Source of the DNA: Lederbergia wuyishanensis
GTDB lineage: Bacteria > Bacillota > Bacilli > Bacillales > Bacillaceae_C
Direction: 5' to 3'
Length of the DNA stretch: 64,000 nt
Assembly: GCF_022900255.1 (NCBI RefSeq)
Contig: NZ_JALIRM010000015.1
Span: 87,142 to 151,141 of the forward strand
Numbering within the stretch: the first letter of the stretch is position 1; each line of letters begins with the position of its first letter. The notes under the pieces were generated by a model. The model saw nothing but the letters and a program-made list of their open reading frames with translations. It searched no databases and was not told the DNA's origin. Positions 8,576 through 18,325 of this stretch are shown piece by piece. Made by a program: the position numbers and the translations under genes.

Positions 8576-11551
8576 TTATGAATTTTCTTCTCCAGTGTTA
8601 TTACCACCGTTATTTTTTTTGTTTTCTTCATCCTTCTTTTTCTGTTCTTCTTCTTTCTTTTTTTGCTCTTCAGCCTTTTTCTTTTCTTCCTCTTGTTTCT
8701 TTTTCTCTTCTTCTTTTTTCTTTTGTTCTTCCTCTTTCTTCTTCTGCTCTTCAGCTTTCTTTTGCTCTTCCTCTAATTTCTTTTTCTCTTCTTCTTCTTT
8801 TTTCTTCAGCTCATCACCATTACCAATTTTCTCGGATGGTTTTGATTCTCTGCCTGCAATATCGACTGCAACGACGTAAAACATTCCGTCTCCAACTTTA
8901 TGTGATAGTTCTGCATCGGTCATGATGGAGGCAATCTTTTTACCTTCCTCTGAATAAATACGATACCCAATTACATCTTTACTAGAAGATGCACCCCATT
9001 TGATCGTTCCATCAGAGTAGGAAGCGTTAACGCCTGCAGGAGCCTTTCCATCATCATTCAGCTTATCGTCGGCAACTAAGAGATCTTTCCATTTTGAGTT
9101 ATCCTTTGGAATAAGTTGAGAGAAGTCTTTCACATATCCCATTGTTATTCGTTTTAGGAACTCAGGATTAATAACTAAGCCTTGCTTTGTAAATTCTTCT
9201 GGAGTCGATGGCAGTGCAGCATATTTTTTATCTCCAGCTAAAACATAACGACCACCAGCACCTAAGCTATCATCTGTTTTTGAAGGAACATATTTTGCGT
9301 TGAAAATATCTGCTTGAATGAGCCCAGCTTTAGAACATGCCTCTGATGGCAGCATACCAGATACTGCACAATAAGAGCGATTGACGATTCCACCTGGCAT
9401 TTCGAATCGTTTATTATCTTTTGGCTTAACAATGTCTGGAGCTGCATCATAGGCGGCATTCATTAAGTTAGCCCAGATTCGATAGTTTCTAAAGTCATAT
9501 CCTTGACTCTGAGGTTTGTTTGATTTGTATCCCATCCACGTTCCCATTGTCACATTTGGATTTGAAACTACGAGCCAAGAATCTTTAGATTCGTTGGAAG
9601 TTCCTGTTTTACCTGCCCAATCTGCTTTAAATTTCAACATAGGGGGTAAGCCAGCAGCTGTACCGTATTTCAAAACGTCCCGCATTACATCTGTCATTAA
9701 ATAAGCGGTTTGGGGACTAAATACATCGACCGGTTCTGATTTATGCTCGTATATGATATTACCTTTCTGGTCGGTAATTTTTTCAATCATGTAACCGTCA
9801 ATAAACTTACCACCGTTTGCAAAAGTAGTATAAGCATTTGTATTTTCTTCTACGGTAACACCAACTGTTAGTCCCCCAAGTGCTAGGGCAGGAGCGGCGT
9901 AATCCCTCGGATCTAAACTTGTAAAGCCCATTTTCTCTAAGAATTTCAATGGTTTTTGATCGATAATTTTCATATACGTGGCAACTGCAGATGCGTTATA
10001 TGACTTTGCTAAAGCATATCTAGTTGAAACTAATCCATAAAATTTATTTCTTGTGAAGTTATGAGGTGTCCACGTCTTACCACCAGCCGGAATATTATAT
10101 GGCAGGTCTGCAACAATAGCTCCCGGGGCACTCGCACCCAGTTCATAAGCTGGTGCATAAACGAGTAATGGTTTCATGGTCGACCCATTTTGTCGTTTAG
10201 CTTGTGTGGCATGGTTATATGGGTTCAAATTATAATCGCGTCCACCGACAAAACTTAATATTTTTCCCGTTTTATTTTCAATCAATATAGAACCAATTTG
10301 AACAGGATCATCTACTGTTTCCATCTCACCAGTTTCTTCGTTTTTAACTTCCATCTTGTACGTCGGACCATAATTTTGATATTCATCTTTTACTTTTTGC
10401 TGAATATCATATATGTCTTTATTGATAGTAGAATGAATATTATACCCATTTTGACGTATATCTCGATTGGCGAGAGTCCAATATTTGCCGAATAATTTAT
10501 TGTCCTTTTTCAATTCGTCCTTAGAATACCCGTCTTTATTCGCTAATACCTCAGTTAATACGTTGACTGCTCTTTCTTCCAGTTCAAATGTAAGTGCAGG
10601 ATATTCCTCAAATGTTCTTGGTTGTCTTGGAATAAAATCCTTCGTAATATCGTATTTTAAGGCGTCTTTATATTCTTTATCCGTAATATAATTCTCTTTT
10701 TTCATCCTACTTAGAACGGTCTTCATACGATTCAAACCTGGTTCAAGTCCTTCAGGGCTTTTAAGTTCACCTTTATTTGTAAAAGGAGTATATCCGAATG
10801 GACTTTGTGGCAATCCTGCTATAAACGCAGCTTGAGGTAAATTTAGATCTTTTGCTTCAATTCCAAATATACCTTTAGCAGCAGCTTGCACTCCACCAAT
10901 GTTTTGTCCTGAAGAATTCCGCCCAAAAGTAGATACATTTAAGTATGCCTCTAAAATTTGGTCCTTATCTAGGAATCTTTCAATTCGTAGAGCAAGGAGA
11001 ACTTCTTTTGCTTTACGATCAAAGGATACTTCATTTGTTAAAATTTGGTTTTTTATAAGCTGCTGTGTAAGTGTACTTCCCCCAGATTGTACCGAAGAGT
11101 TTGTAAACTCCTGAAACACGGCACGGAATAATGCTTTCGGAACAACACCTTTATGCTCATAAAAATATTCGTCTTCTGTAGCAACAACAGCTTTCTTTAA
11201 ATATTCCGACACGTTCTTAATGCTGACTTCTTCCCGATCAATATCCGAGCGGAGTTTTCCAAGTGGGACATTATTAGCAAAATATAAAGTTGACGTTTCT
11301 TCATATTGATGAATATCTTTGACCATTGAAGCTTCAGCGCGTACTTTTTCGTCCTTTACGAGAGCTGCAAAATAACCAGCTCCAACTCCTCCGGCAAAAG
11401 CACCGCCAATCATGATGACGATTAAAAGCAGAAGCAGTAAATTCCAAACGACACCGTATGTGATGCGGACTCCCTTACCGATATTTTTAAAATTAATAGC
11501 GGAAGCGAGCTTATTCATTCGTTCTTTGCCTCTATTTTCGCGATTTGTCAT
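8576..11551 (-). CDS. Class A penicillin-binding protein (bifunctional peptidoglycan synthase)
   Basis: Membrane-anchored glycosyltransferase and transpeptidase of peptidoglycan synthesis, 991 residues. After a short cytoplasmic tail and one membrane segment (about 32-60) comes the GT51 domain with EDEYFYEHKGV (near 122), GGSTLTQQLIKN and NIGGVQAAAKGIFG. The transpeptidase has the three classical motifs: SxxK in NGSTMKPLL (near 455), SxN as SYN (near 518) and KTG in AGKTGTS (near 648). A fibronectin-III-like module (about 830-912) follows, and then a K/E/Q-only tail at 914-979 ending NNGGNNTGEENS. The ATG at 11551 follows a GGGGGG ribosome binding site; an in-frame start 8 codons upstream lacks one. 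Similar to PonA/PBP1-type enzymes, but which B. subtilis paralogue it matches best is not clear from reading. Confidence 0.93.
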   Translation of the reverse strand: MTNRENRGKERMNKLASAINFKNIGKGVRITYGVVWNLLLLLLIVIMIGGAFAGGVGAGYFAALVKDEKVRAEASMVKDIHQYEETSTLYFANNVPLGKLRSDIDREEVSIKNVSEYLKKAVVATEDEYFYEHKGVVPKALFRAVFQEFTNSSVQSGGSTLTQQLIKNQILTNEVSFDRKAKEVLLALRIERFLDKDQILEAYLNVSTFGRNSSGQNIGGVQAAAKGIFGIEAKDLNLPQAAFIAGLPQSPFGYTPFTNKGELKSPEGLEPGLNRMKTVLSRMKKENYITDKEYKDALKYDITKDFIPRQPRTFEEYPALTFELEERAVNVLTEVLANKDGYSKDELKKDNKLFGKYWTLANRDIRQNGYNIHSTINKDIYDIQQKVKDEYQNYGPTYKMEVKNEETGEMETVDDPVQIGSILIENKTGKILSFVGGRDYNLNPYNHATQAKRQNGSTMKPLLVYAPAYELGASAPGAIVADLPYNIPAGGKTWTPHNFTRNKFYGLVSTRYALAKSYNASAVATYMKIIDQKPLKFLEKMGFTSLDPRDYAAPALALGGLTVGVTVEENTNAYTTFANGGKFIDGYMIEKITDQKGNIIYEHKSEPVDVFSPQTAYLMTDVMRDVLKYGTAAGLPPMLKFKADWAGKTGTSNESKDSWLVVSNPNVTMGTWMGYKSNKPQSQGYDFRNYRIWANLMNAAYDAAPDIVKPKDNKRFEMPGGIVNRSYCAVSGMLPSEACSKAGLIQADIFNAKYVPSKTDDSLGAGGRYVLAGDKKYAALPSTPEEFTKQGLVINPEFLKRITMGYVKDFSQLIPKDNSKWKDLLVADDKLNDDGKAPAGVNASYSDGTIKWGASSSKDVIGYRIYSEEGKKIASIMTDAELSHKVGDGMFYVVAVDIAGRESKPSEKIGNGDELKKKEEEEKKKLEEEQKKAEEQKKKEEEQKKKEEEKKKQEEEKKKAEEQKKKEEEQKKKDEENKKNNGGNNTGEENS

Positions 11552-11636
11552 AAGTGTTAATCCCCCCAAAATCATTCCTATTATAGCATAATTGAATGGT
11601 TTGGTATGTAAAATTGGAACAAATTCCGCGTCTACA

Positions 11637-11666
11637 TTGACATTATTATGGAAATATGTTTAAAAT
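11637..11666 (+). promoter_or_regulatory. Predicted sigma-A promoter of tyrS leader
   Basis: TTGACA (11637-11642), 18-bp spacer, TAAAAT (11661-11666). It lies just upstream of the T-box leader and back-to-back with the penicillin-binding protein gene. Confidence 0.6.
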
Positions 11667-11689
11667 ACGATATATTAAGTATACATTTC

Positions 11690-11940
11690 AATAGTGATAA
11701 GCGTTGATAGGAATAAGTAATCAGCTGTCCCTGTTTATTAGAGAGCCGGTGGGTGGTGAAAACTGGCACAAACAGTATGATGAATTACCTCCTTGAGCTT
11801 TTGCCGTGAAAAAGAGTAGTGGCAAACGGTTAATAATCGTTAATGTAATTAAGTGAGGATATGGAAATTAATATATCCTAAGTTGGGTGGTAACACGGTA
11901 AATAGTCGTCCCTTCGTTTTTTACGAAGGGGCGTTTTTAA
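11690..11940 (+). ncRNA. T-box riboswitch (tyrosine) controlling tyrS
   Basis: Uncharged tRNA(Tyr) binding to this leader should favour antitermination and raise tyrS expression. Visible parts: a Stem I region with an AGAGAG element and distal loop (11730-11770); a specifier region GAATTACC in which TAC (11786-11788) is the tyrosine codon; the conserved T-box antiterminator sequence GGGTGGTAACACGG (11885-11898); and a terminator hairpin CCCTTCG / CGAAGGG followed by a T-run (11909-11937). The specifier matches the downstream gene. Exact 5' end is inferred. Confidence 0.93.
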
Positions 11941-11963
11941 TTTTTAGAGGAAGTGGTGAATAA

Positions 11964-13232
<1,269 letters not shown>

Positions 13233-13234
13233 GG

Positions 13235-13272
13235 AAAAAGCCAGCTCAGTTATTGTAGGAGCTGGCTTTTTC
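13235..13272. terminator. Bidirectional terminator between tyrS and histidine kinase gene
   Basis: The stem AAAAAGCCAGCTC / GAGCTGGCTTTTT has A/T runs on both sides and lies between two convergent genes, overlapping the 3' end of the kinase gene. Confidence 0.85.
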
Positions 13273-14520
13273 ACGTTGTTGTTCTTCAATAGGAAAAGAA
13301 AACTCAAAACTCGTTCCTTTCCCAATTTCACTTTTAATATTTATTTTACCTTTCATGGCTCGTACTATATTAAAAGCAACCATAACCCCTAGACCTGTAC
13401 CCATTTCTCCTTTTGTGGAATAATAAGGTTCGCCTAAATGTTCAATTTGCTCTTGTGTCATGCCTTTCCCTGTATCTTGAACACGTATATCTATATTTGT
13501 AGAGGTGGATTCAACTTCAACAGTGACTGTCCCGCCATTTTCCATCGCTTCAATAGAATTTTTAATAATATTTATAAAGCATTGATGAAAGCTTTGTCGA
13601 TCTCCATGAATCCAAACTGACTCTGTCCATTTTGTTTGAATGCTTACTAGACTCCTGGTTGCAGCTGGTTGTAGTTTATTAATGACAAATTGTAGTTCTG
13701 AATTTACATTTAATGTTTCAACCGTTGGTAATTCGGGTTTTGATAGTGTTAAAAAGTTCCGAATGACTTTTTCGGCAGAAAATAACTCACTCTTTAATAT
13801 AGAGAGATATTGATCACTCTTATCTTTTGAAATTGTCTCGTCTTGCATAAGTTGAACAAAGCCTATCGCGGAAGTTAGGGGATTCCGTATTTCATGAGAT
13901 ATAGCAGCTGCCATTTTCTCTACCACTTCTAATCGCTCAGCTTTTACTAGATGTTGATGGAGTTTAACAGTTTTACAAGTGATTTCAATGGTTATTGAAA
14001 TAATTAATGCTCCAATAGGCTGCAGTAAAAGATAGGCAAAATAAATATCAAAACCGAGATTGTCTTTTTGATAAATATCCATGAATAAGGGAGGAAAGAA
14101 GCTGACAATGAATGTCATTCCTGTAAAAAAAATAATTCGTTGTCGTGCGGAAAGCTTTAAAAACCATGGGAATATTCGCCAAAATATTAATGATATTACT
14201 ATTATAAAAATACTTGTAGCGAAATACCCTATATTGAATCCATACAATCCTCTTAGAATAATTGTTAAAAGTCCAACAATTGGTCCAATTCCCGCATAGA
14301 GTCCGCCAACCATAATAGGAATAATGCGTAAGTCAATTACGAATTCTTCAAACAAGCGATAATTAAAAATAAAACATACAATTATTGAAACAATAGAAAA
14401 TGCAATAGCTGTATTTTTAAATGACTGTAGTTTATTAGACATTCCTATCCATAGCATACAAAAAAAGAGCACTATGATTATTAGGGATAAGTTGAAAAAG
14501 AAATGTAAAGTTATTTCCAC
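13246..14520 (-). CDS. KinB-like membrane sensor histidine kinase (copy 1)
   Basis: 424 residues starting at GTG 8 nt after AGGAGAG. The N-terminal half has about six hydrophobic segments with the 5TMR/LytS-like signature RIIPIMVGGLYAGIGPIVG. Then comes a DHp phosphoacceptor helix with H-box AAISHEIRNPLTS (His near residue 207) and an HATPase domain with the N-box NIIKNSIEAMENGG, DTGKGM and GTGLGV. Architecture and length resemble B. subtilis KinB, an input kinase of the sporulation phosphorelay, so a similar role is possible. No response regulator lies nearby, as expected for a phosphorelay kinase. It follows a paralogue (next entry) by 80 bp on the same strand; the two are probably co-transcribed. 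Confidence 0.85.
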   Translation of the reverse strand: MEITLHFFFNLSLIIIVLFFCMLWIGMSNKLQSFKNTAIAFSIVSIIVCFIFNYRLFEEFVIDLRIIPIMVGGLYAGIGPIVGLLTIILRGLYGFNIGYFATSIFIIVISLIFWRIFPWFLKLSARQRIIFFTGMTFIVSFFPPLFMDIYQKDNLGFDIYFAYLLLQPIGALIISITIEITCKTVKLHQHLVKAERLEVVEKMAAAISHEIRNPLTSAIGFVQLMQDETISKDKSDQYLSILKSELFSAEKVIRNFLTLSKPELPTVETLNVNSELQFVINKLQPAATRSLVSIQTKWTESVWIHGDRQSFHQCFINIIKNSIEAMENGGTVTVEVESTSTNIDIRVQDTGKGMTQEQIEHLGEPYYSTKGEMGTGLGVMVAFNIVRAMKGKINIKSEIGKGTSFEFSFPIEEQQREKASSYNN

Positions 14521-14600
14521 TAGGCAATCTCTCCTGGTTGGACAATTTAGGCATTTCTACTTTTTGTGAAAGAGATATACAATCTTGTTATATCTAGAAT

Positions 14601-15845
14601 TTATGTAATGCGATTAAATGAAAACCTAAATGTCGTGCCAATTCCAATCTCACTTTTTACATCAATTGTTCCTCCCATAGCTCTAACAATACTATATGCA
14701 ACCATAATCCCTAGGCCAGTCCCTTTTTTTCCATTAGTTAAATAGTACGGTTCTCCTAGTCGTTTTAAGCTACTCTTACTCATGCCAAGGCCGGAGTCTT
14801 TTATAATAATGAATATATTTTTTTGTGTACATTCAGTTTCTATTAATACATCCCCGCCATTTGGCAATGATTCTATCACATTTCGCAAAATATTGATGAA
14901 GCATTGTTGAAATTTTTGTCGGTCACCATCTAGGTAAACCTTTGCAGAGAATTTAGTTAATAATTTGACGGAATTTATGTTTGCTAAAGGTTCAAGAAAT
15001 TTTAAAAGACGAAATAATTCTTCATTAACATTAAGTTTTTCAACTGATTCAATTTGCGGTTTAGAAAAAGTTAAATAGTCCTTTATGACTTGTTCAGCGG
15101 CTTCTAACTCTCCTTTAATAATCGAAAGATATTGTATTTTCTTTCTGGATTCCACGGACTCTTCATCTAATAACTGCGTAAATCCAATTGCTGAAGTCAA
15201 TGGATTCAGTATTTCATGAGAAATCGCAGCCCCCATCTGTTCAACAGCTTCTAATTTTTCGGTTTTTAATACTTGTTGGTATAGTAGATGATATTTTTCT
15301 ATCATTTCTATAATAAAAGAGAGCATAGCCACGCCTATAGGGAGAACGATGAGAAATGCAATAAAAAAATCAAACATTAGATAGGATTGATCTAAGACTT
15401 CTAAATAAATGATTAGACTGATACTTGATAAAATAGTAAAACAAGTTGAAATTAATATTCTGTGATTAGAACGTTGCCTAAGGAACCAAGGAGAAATAAA
15501 CCAGGATATAATACCAAACAAACCATAGTAACATAATACAAAATAGAATCCATAATCAATCCCATGGATAGCTCTTAGAAAGATTATGAGCAGACCTAAT
15601 ATAGGGCTAAACCTCATATATAGTGCACCAATTACATAAGGAACCATTCGTAAATCCAGCACGATTGAGTCACTAATTCTGTATGAAAACAAAAAGCATA
15701 ATACAATCGAAGCTATACAATAAAAGAGTGCTGTTTTTTTATAATATTGAAAACCTTTGAAACGTTTTACCCACATAAAACAAAGAAAAAGCAAGACTAT
15801 TAATAAGGCTAAATTAAAAAGTAAATGAGTCGTTAAGTATTCCAA
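14601..15845 (-). CDS. KinB-like membrane sensor histidine kinase (copy 2)
   Basis: Paralogue of the neighbouring kinase with the same layout: six hydrophobic segments including LRMVPYVIGALYMRFSPILG, a DHp helix with H-box AAISHEILNPLTS (His near residue 208), and an HATPase domain (NILRNVIESLPNGG, DSGLGM, GTGLGI). The TTG at 15845 is the likely start: it lies 7 nt after AGAGAGG and gives an N-terminus (EYLTTHLLFNLAL) aligned residue for residue with that of copy 1 (EITLHFFFNLSL). The ATG at 15863 has no ribosome binding site. Leucine replaces the H-box arginine of copy 1. Signal and partner are unknown; 414 residues. Confidence 0.83.
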   Translation of the reverse strand: MEYLTTHLLFNLALLIVLLFLCFMWVKRFKGFQYYKKTALFYCIASIVLCFLFSYRISDSIVLDLRMVPYVIGALYMRFSPILGLLIIFLRAIHGIDYGFYFVLCYYGLFGIISWFISPWFLRQRSNHRILISTCFTILSSISLIIYLEVLDQSYLMFDFFIAFLIVLPIGVAMLSFIIEMIEKYHLLYQQVLKTEKLEAVEQMGAAISHEILNPLTSAIGFTQLLDEESVESRKKIQYLSIIKGELEAAEQVIKDYLTFSKPQIESVEKLNVNEELFRLLKFLEPLANINSVKLLTKFSAKVYLDGDRQKFQQCFINILRNVIESLPNGGDVLIETECTQKNIFIIIKDSGLGMSKSSLKRLGEPYYLTNGKKGTGLGIMVAYSIVRAMGGTIDVKSEIGIGTTFRFSFNRIT

Positions 15846-16003
15846 GCCTCTACCTCTCTTCATTTGTAGTTATGTAGATAAATCTTACTATGCCGAACGA
15901 AATATTTACAACACTTTTTAGCAATTTTAACCATTAAAAGATAGATTTTGCAAAATCTTTAGAGTATATTGACTTTAAGTAGTTTTATTTGAGGAGGGAG
16001 CCC

Positions 16004-16372
16004 ATGAAAGGAACGAATATTGCACCTTGGCTTTCTGTAAGTGATGGAGCTAAGGGAGCAGATTTTTATAAAAGAGGATTTGGTGCTAAAGAAGTATATC
16101 GACTTGGCGAAGGAGAATCTGTGATTATTTGCCAACTTGCGATAGACGGAGCTTTGTTTTGGATTCAAGAAGACCCTAGCTCAAGTCCTGAAGTGTTGGG
16201 CAAGGGATCGGTTCGGATGATTTTAACTGTAGATAATCCTGATGAGATGTTAGCAAATGCCGTTGCTGCTGGAGCTAATGTGATTGCGCCTATCTATGAA
16301 GAACATGGATGGAGAATTGGCCGCATTGAAGATCCATTCGGCCATCAATGGGAGATTGGAAAACAGATTTAG
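16004..16372 (+). CDS. VOC-family (glyoxalase/bleomycin resistance-like) protein
   Basis: A 122-residue single-domain vicinal-oxygen-chelate protein of the PhnB-like type. It has the typical pattern IAPWLSVSDGAKGADFYKRG at the N-terminus, DGALFWIQED in the middle, and a C-terminal EDPFGHQWEIGK that carries the usual acidic metal ligand before the last strand. Substrate cannot be predicted. ATG at 16004 follows GAGGAGGGA; an in-frame TTG at 15989 overlaps that ribosome binding site and is rejected. It is divergent from the kinase pair. Confidence 0.85.
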   Translation: MKGTNIAPWLSVSDGAKGADFYKRGFGAKEVYRLGEGESVIICQLAIDGALFWIQEDPSSSPEVLGKGSVRMILTVDNPDEMLANAVAAGANVIAPIYEEHGWRIGRIEDPFGHQWEIGKQI

Positions 16373-16466
16373 GAATAGTTTTAAGACTGTCTGATATATC
16401 AAAAATATAAATAGGGAAGGAGTAACTATAGAATCCAAAATTAGAAAAGGGGAATTCTACAATAAT

Positions 16467-16622
16467 ATGTTTGGTTTTATTAGAAGTAAGTGCAAGTTAT
16501 GTAAAAGAAAGCTAGAAAGCAAGTCACTCCGGAAATATGTGAACGATAAAGGAAAAAAGATAAAAAATTGTTTGCAATGTACGATTTATGCTGAGAGAAG
16601 GGCGTATAGAAAAATAAATTAA
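16467..16622 (+). CDS. Small basic protein with two CxxC pairs (putative zinc ribbon)
   Basis: A 51-residue frame, MFGFIRSKCKLCKRKLESKS onward, with cysteines at 9, 12, 35 and 38 in CKLC and CLQC, spaced as in a zinc ribbon or treble-clef knuckle, and many Lys/Arg. The ribosome binding site before this ATG (AAAAGGGG) is rather far away (about 14 nt). The frame stays open upstream to an ATA that lies 5 nt after a good AAGGAG (16416-16421), so translation may begin 13 codons earlier at a non-standard or mutated start. The conserved-looking cysteine pattern argues for a real gene. Function unknown. Confidence 0.5.
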   Translation: MFGFIRSKCKLCKRKLESKSLRKYVNDKGKKIKNCLQCTIYAERRAYRKIN

Positions 16623-16765
16623 TAGACTATGTTATACAATTTTTTTTAATAAAATTACTACCTGTTTGTTAGAGACCATTGAATGAACTATCTGCTAGAC
16701 TGTTTTAATAACGCTTGTCATACAATGCAAGTAAACATGCGAAGATACGAAGTGAAGGTGCTTTT

Positions 16766-16900
16766 ATGCAAGCGTTAGTCTATATTATATTTTTTTCACC
16801 ACAAAAGAAACGTCGAATAAAAAGCCATGTCCCGGTCGACGTCGATGGATTTATATCTTGCCGGCCAGTACGTCGCAGAACAGGCGCTTCAACTTACTAA
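16766..16900 (+). CDS. Small hypothetical protein
   Basis: A 44-residue frame from an ATG 5 nt after GAAGGTG, encoding MQALVYIIFFSPQKKRRIKS and an Arg-rich end. No family recognised. The local composition (CGACGTCG, CCGGCC) is more GC-rich than its surroundings. It may be spurious. Confidence 0.3.
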   Translation: MQALVYIIFFSPQKKRRIKSHVPVDVDGFISCRPVRRRTGASTY

Positions 16901-17000
16901 CCGATAGTCTAGTTCACTTAAGGAGGAGAGGAAGAAGATAACAAATAAAATAATAGTATATATAATAAGTTTAATTATCTCTTTTTTTTCATGTTATGCT

Positions 17001-17393
17001 TTGTATAAATTATACTTTTCGATCGTTATGGAAATCGGAGAAAGAAATCCTGAAATTGACAATGTTGCAGCAGCAGCCCTCTCTATGTTTTTTGCCCCAA
17101 TAATATTATTTATATTTAATATTATGTTCTATTTATCTCTATACTTCATATCAATCAGAAAGTTTCCTAAGCACTTGTCTTCCTGGAAACTTCTCCTACT
17201 AGATAATAAATCTTTATGGTTAAATTTTCTTAGACTAACGTTATATTTAATATGTTTATGGACAGTGATTGATACAGTACAAGAAGAGGTAGTTCCTATG
17301 TGGGTTATTATAACATTGCCCATTAATATGATTGTATATGGATATTGGGTCTTACAAATGATTGTGGAAGGATCTCTTTTTTTGAAAAATTAA
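17001..17393 (+). CDS. Unrecognised small membrane protein
   Basis: At least 130 residues with three further hydrophobic segments (about 27-52, 72-92 and 99-118) and charged loops between them. The TTG at 17001 has no ribosome binding site. The frame is open upstream to 16932-16938, encoding another hydrophobic segment (KIIVYIISLIISFFSCYAL) directly behind a strong AAGGAGGAGAGG (16919-16931), but the codons there are AAG, AAG and ATA rather than ATG/GTG/TTG. The real protein is probably about 150 residues with four membrane segments, starting at ATA 16938 or at a start codon since lost by mutation. No homologous family recognised. Confidence 0.5.
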   Translation: MYKLYFSIVMEIGERNPEIDNVAAAALSMFFAPIILFIFNIMFYLSLYFISIRKFPKHLSSWKLLLLDNKSLWLNFLRLTLYLICLWTVIDTVQEEVVPMWVIITLPINMIVYGYWVLQMIVEGSLFLKN

Positions 17394-17620
17394 GGATAAT
17401 ATTTAAATCGACAAAGCGCAGATTTAAATTGTTTGTAAAAAAAGGATAGGAAGACAATTTAATCTCTCTATTGTAGATATATCCAAAAGATGGATGCACC
17501 TTGGTAATTTAAAAGAAAGTTATTGGAACGAGGCAGTTAATTGAATAAATAAAATACAGCTTAATAAATTAGATTTAGAAGGTTCACATTTTTATGGATG
17601 AAAAACAAAGGGGCGATAGT

Positions 17621-18124
17621 GTGAGAAAAATGATATTTTTATTGTCATTCTTACTTATTGTCGTAATGGTTTTGTTTCTTCCTTCCAATCAACCAAAACA
17701 AGTAAGTACTCCTCCATCCAATCAAACTGATTTAATGGAGACAATGTATATTGTTGAAAAAAATAGTACAATTGATTATTTAGAAGCGGAAGAAATGCCA
17801 CCTAATGAAAGATGGCATTATATTAAAGATTTGAAAAATGCTACTTCAATAATTGTTCTATGTCATCCATTATCTTTTGAGATTGATAATCAAGAGCTGG
17901 TAGAAGAAATTGCTGACTCATTTCAAAAATCGAAGTACGTAGAGAAAAGTGAGTATCCAAGTAATGAAGCAGATGTAAAGTTATATTTCAAGAAAAGGGA
18001 TGACTTTATTATGGCCGGCAGATTTTATCTGCAGCAAGGTGTGATTATTTCTCCAGAAGGGCCAATCATAAAAATCGATTTGGAAACAGTAAAAAAAATA
18101 ATGGAAAACGCTGATTGTAAATAA
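17621..18124 (+). CDS. Unrecognised exported or membrane-anchored protein
   Basis: 167 residues from a GTG 7 nt after AAAGGGG; an ATG nine codons upstream (17594) is the alternative. The N-terminus is one hydrophobic segment (MIFLLSFLLIVVMVLFLP) without a lipobox cysteine or a clear signal-peptidase site, so the rest is likely anchored outside the membrane. The remainder is soluble and acidic (about 45 Gln/Asp/Glu residues) with no catalytic motif that I recognise. It ends close to the convergent rpsD gene. Part of a patch of small orphan genes. Confidence 0.6.
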   Translation: MRKMIFLLSFLLIVVMVLFLPSNQPKQVSTPPSNQTDLMETMYIVEKNSTIDYLEAEEMPPNERWHYIKDLKNATSIIVLCHPLSFEIDNQELVEEIADSFQKSKYVEKSEYPSNEADVKLYFKKRDDFIMAGRFYLQQGVIISPEGPIIKIDLETVKKIMENADCK

Positions 18125-18252
18125 CTATTTTAGTTAATATACTCCTAAGCTCTTAGCGGAAGCTCAGTAGTCTCTTCTTTAACACGATAATTTTTCTAAT
18201 GATATAAACTTCTAGACTTTCACTTAAGGAGCATTTATATTATAACTTGAAT

Positions 18253-18299
18253 GCAAAAAAGCCCTAAAACCTCTATGTATAAAGGTTTTAGGGCTTTTG
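18253..18299 (-). terminator. rpsD terminator
   Basis: The stem GCCCTAAAACCT / AGGTTTTAGGGC is flanked by an A-run and a T-run. On the minus strand it lies about 25 nt after the rpsD stop. Confidence 0.85.
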
Positions 18300-18325
18300 T
18301 ATGCTGTACACTACAAGCAATCTTA

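Noticed and set aside
8529..8925. Two Ser/Phe/Leu-rich frames on the plus strand opposite the penicillin-binding protein tail
   Set aside because: They are the antisense of the Lys/Glu-repeat codons (AAG/GAA read as CTT/TTC) and have no independent support.
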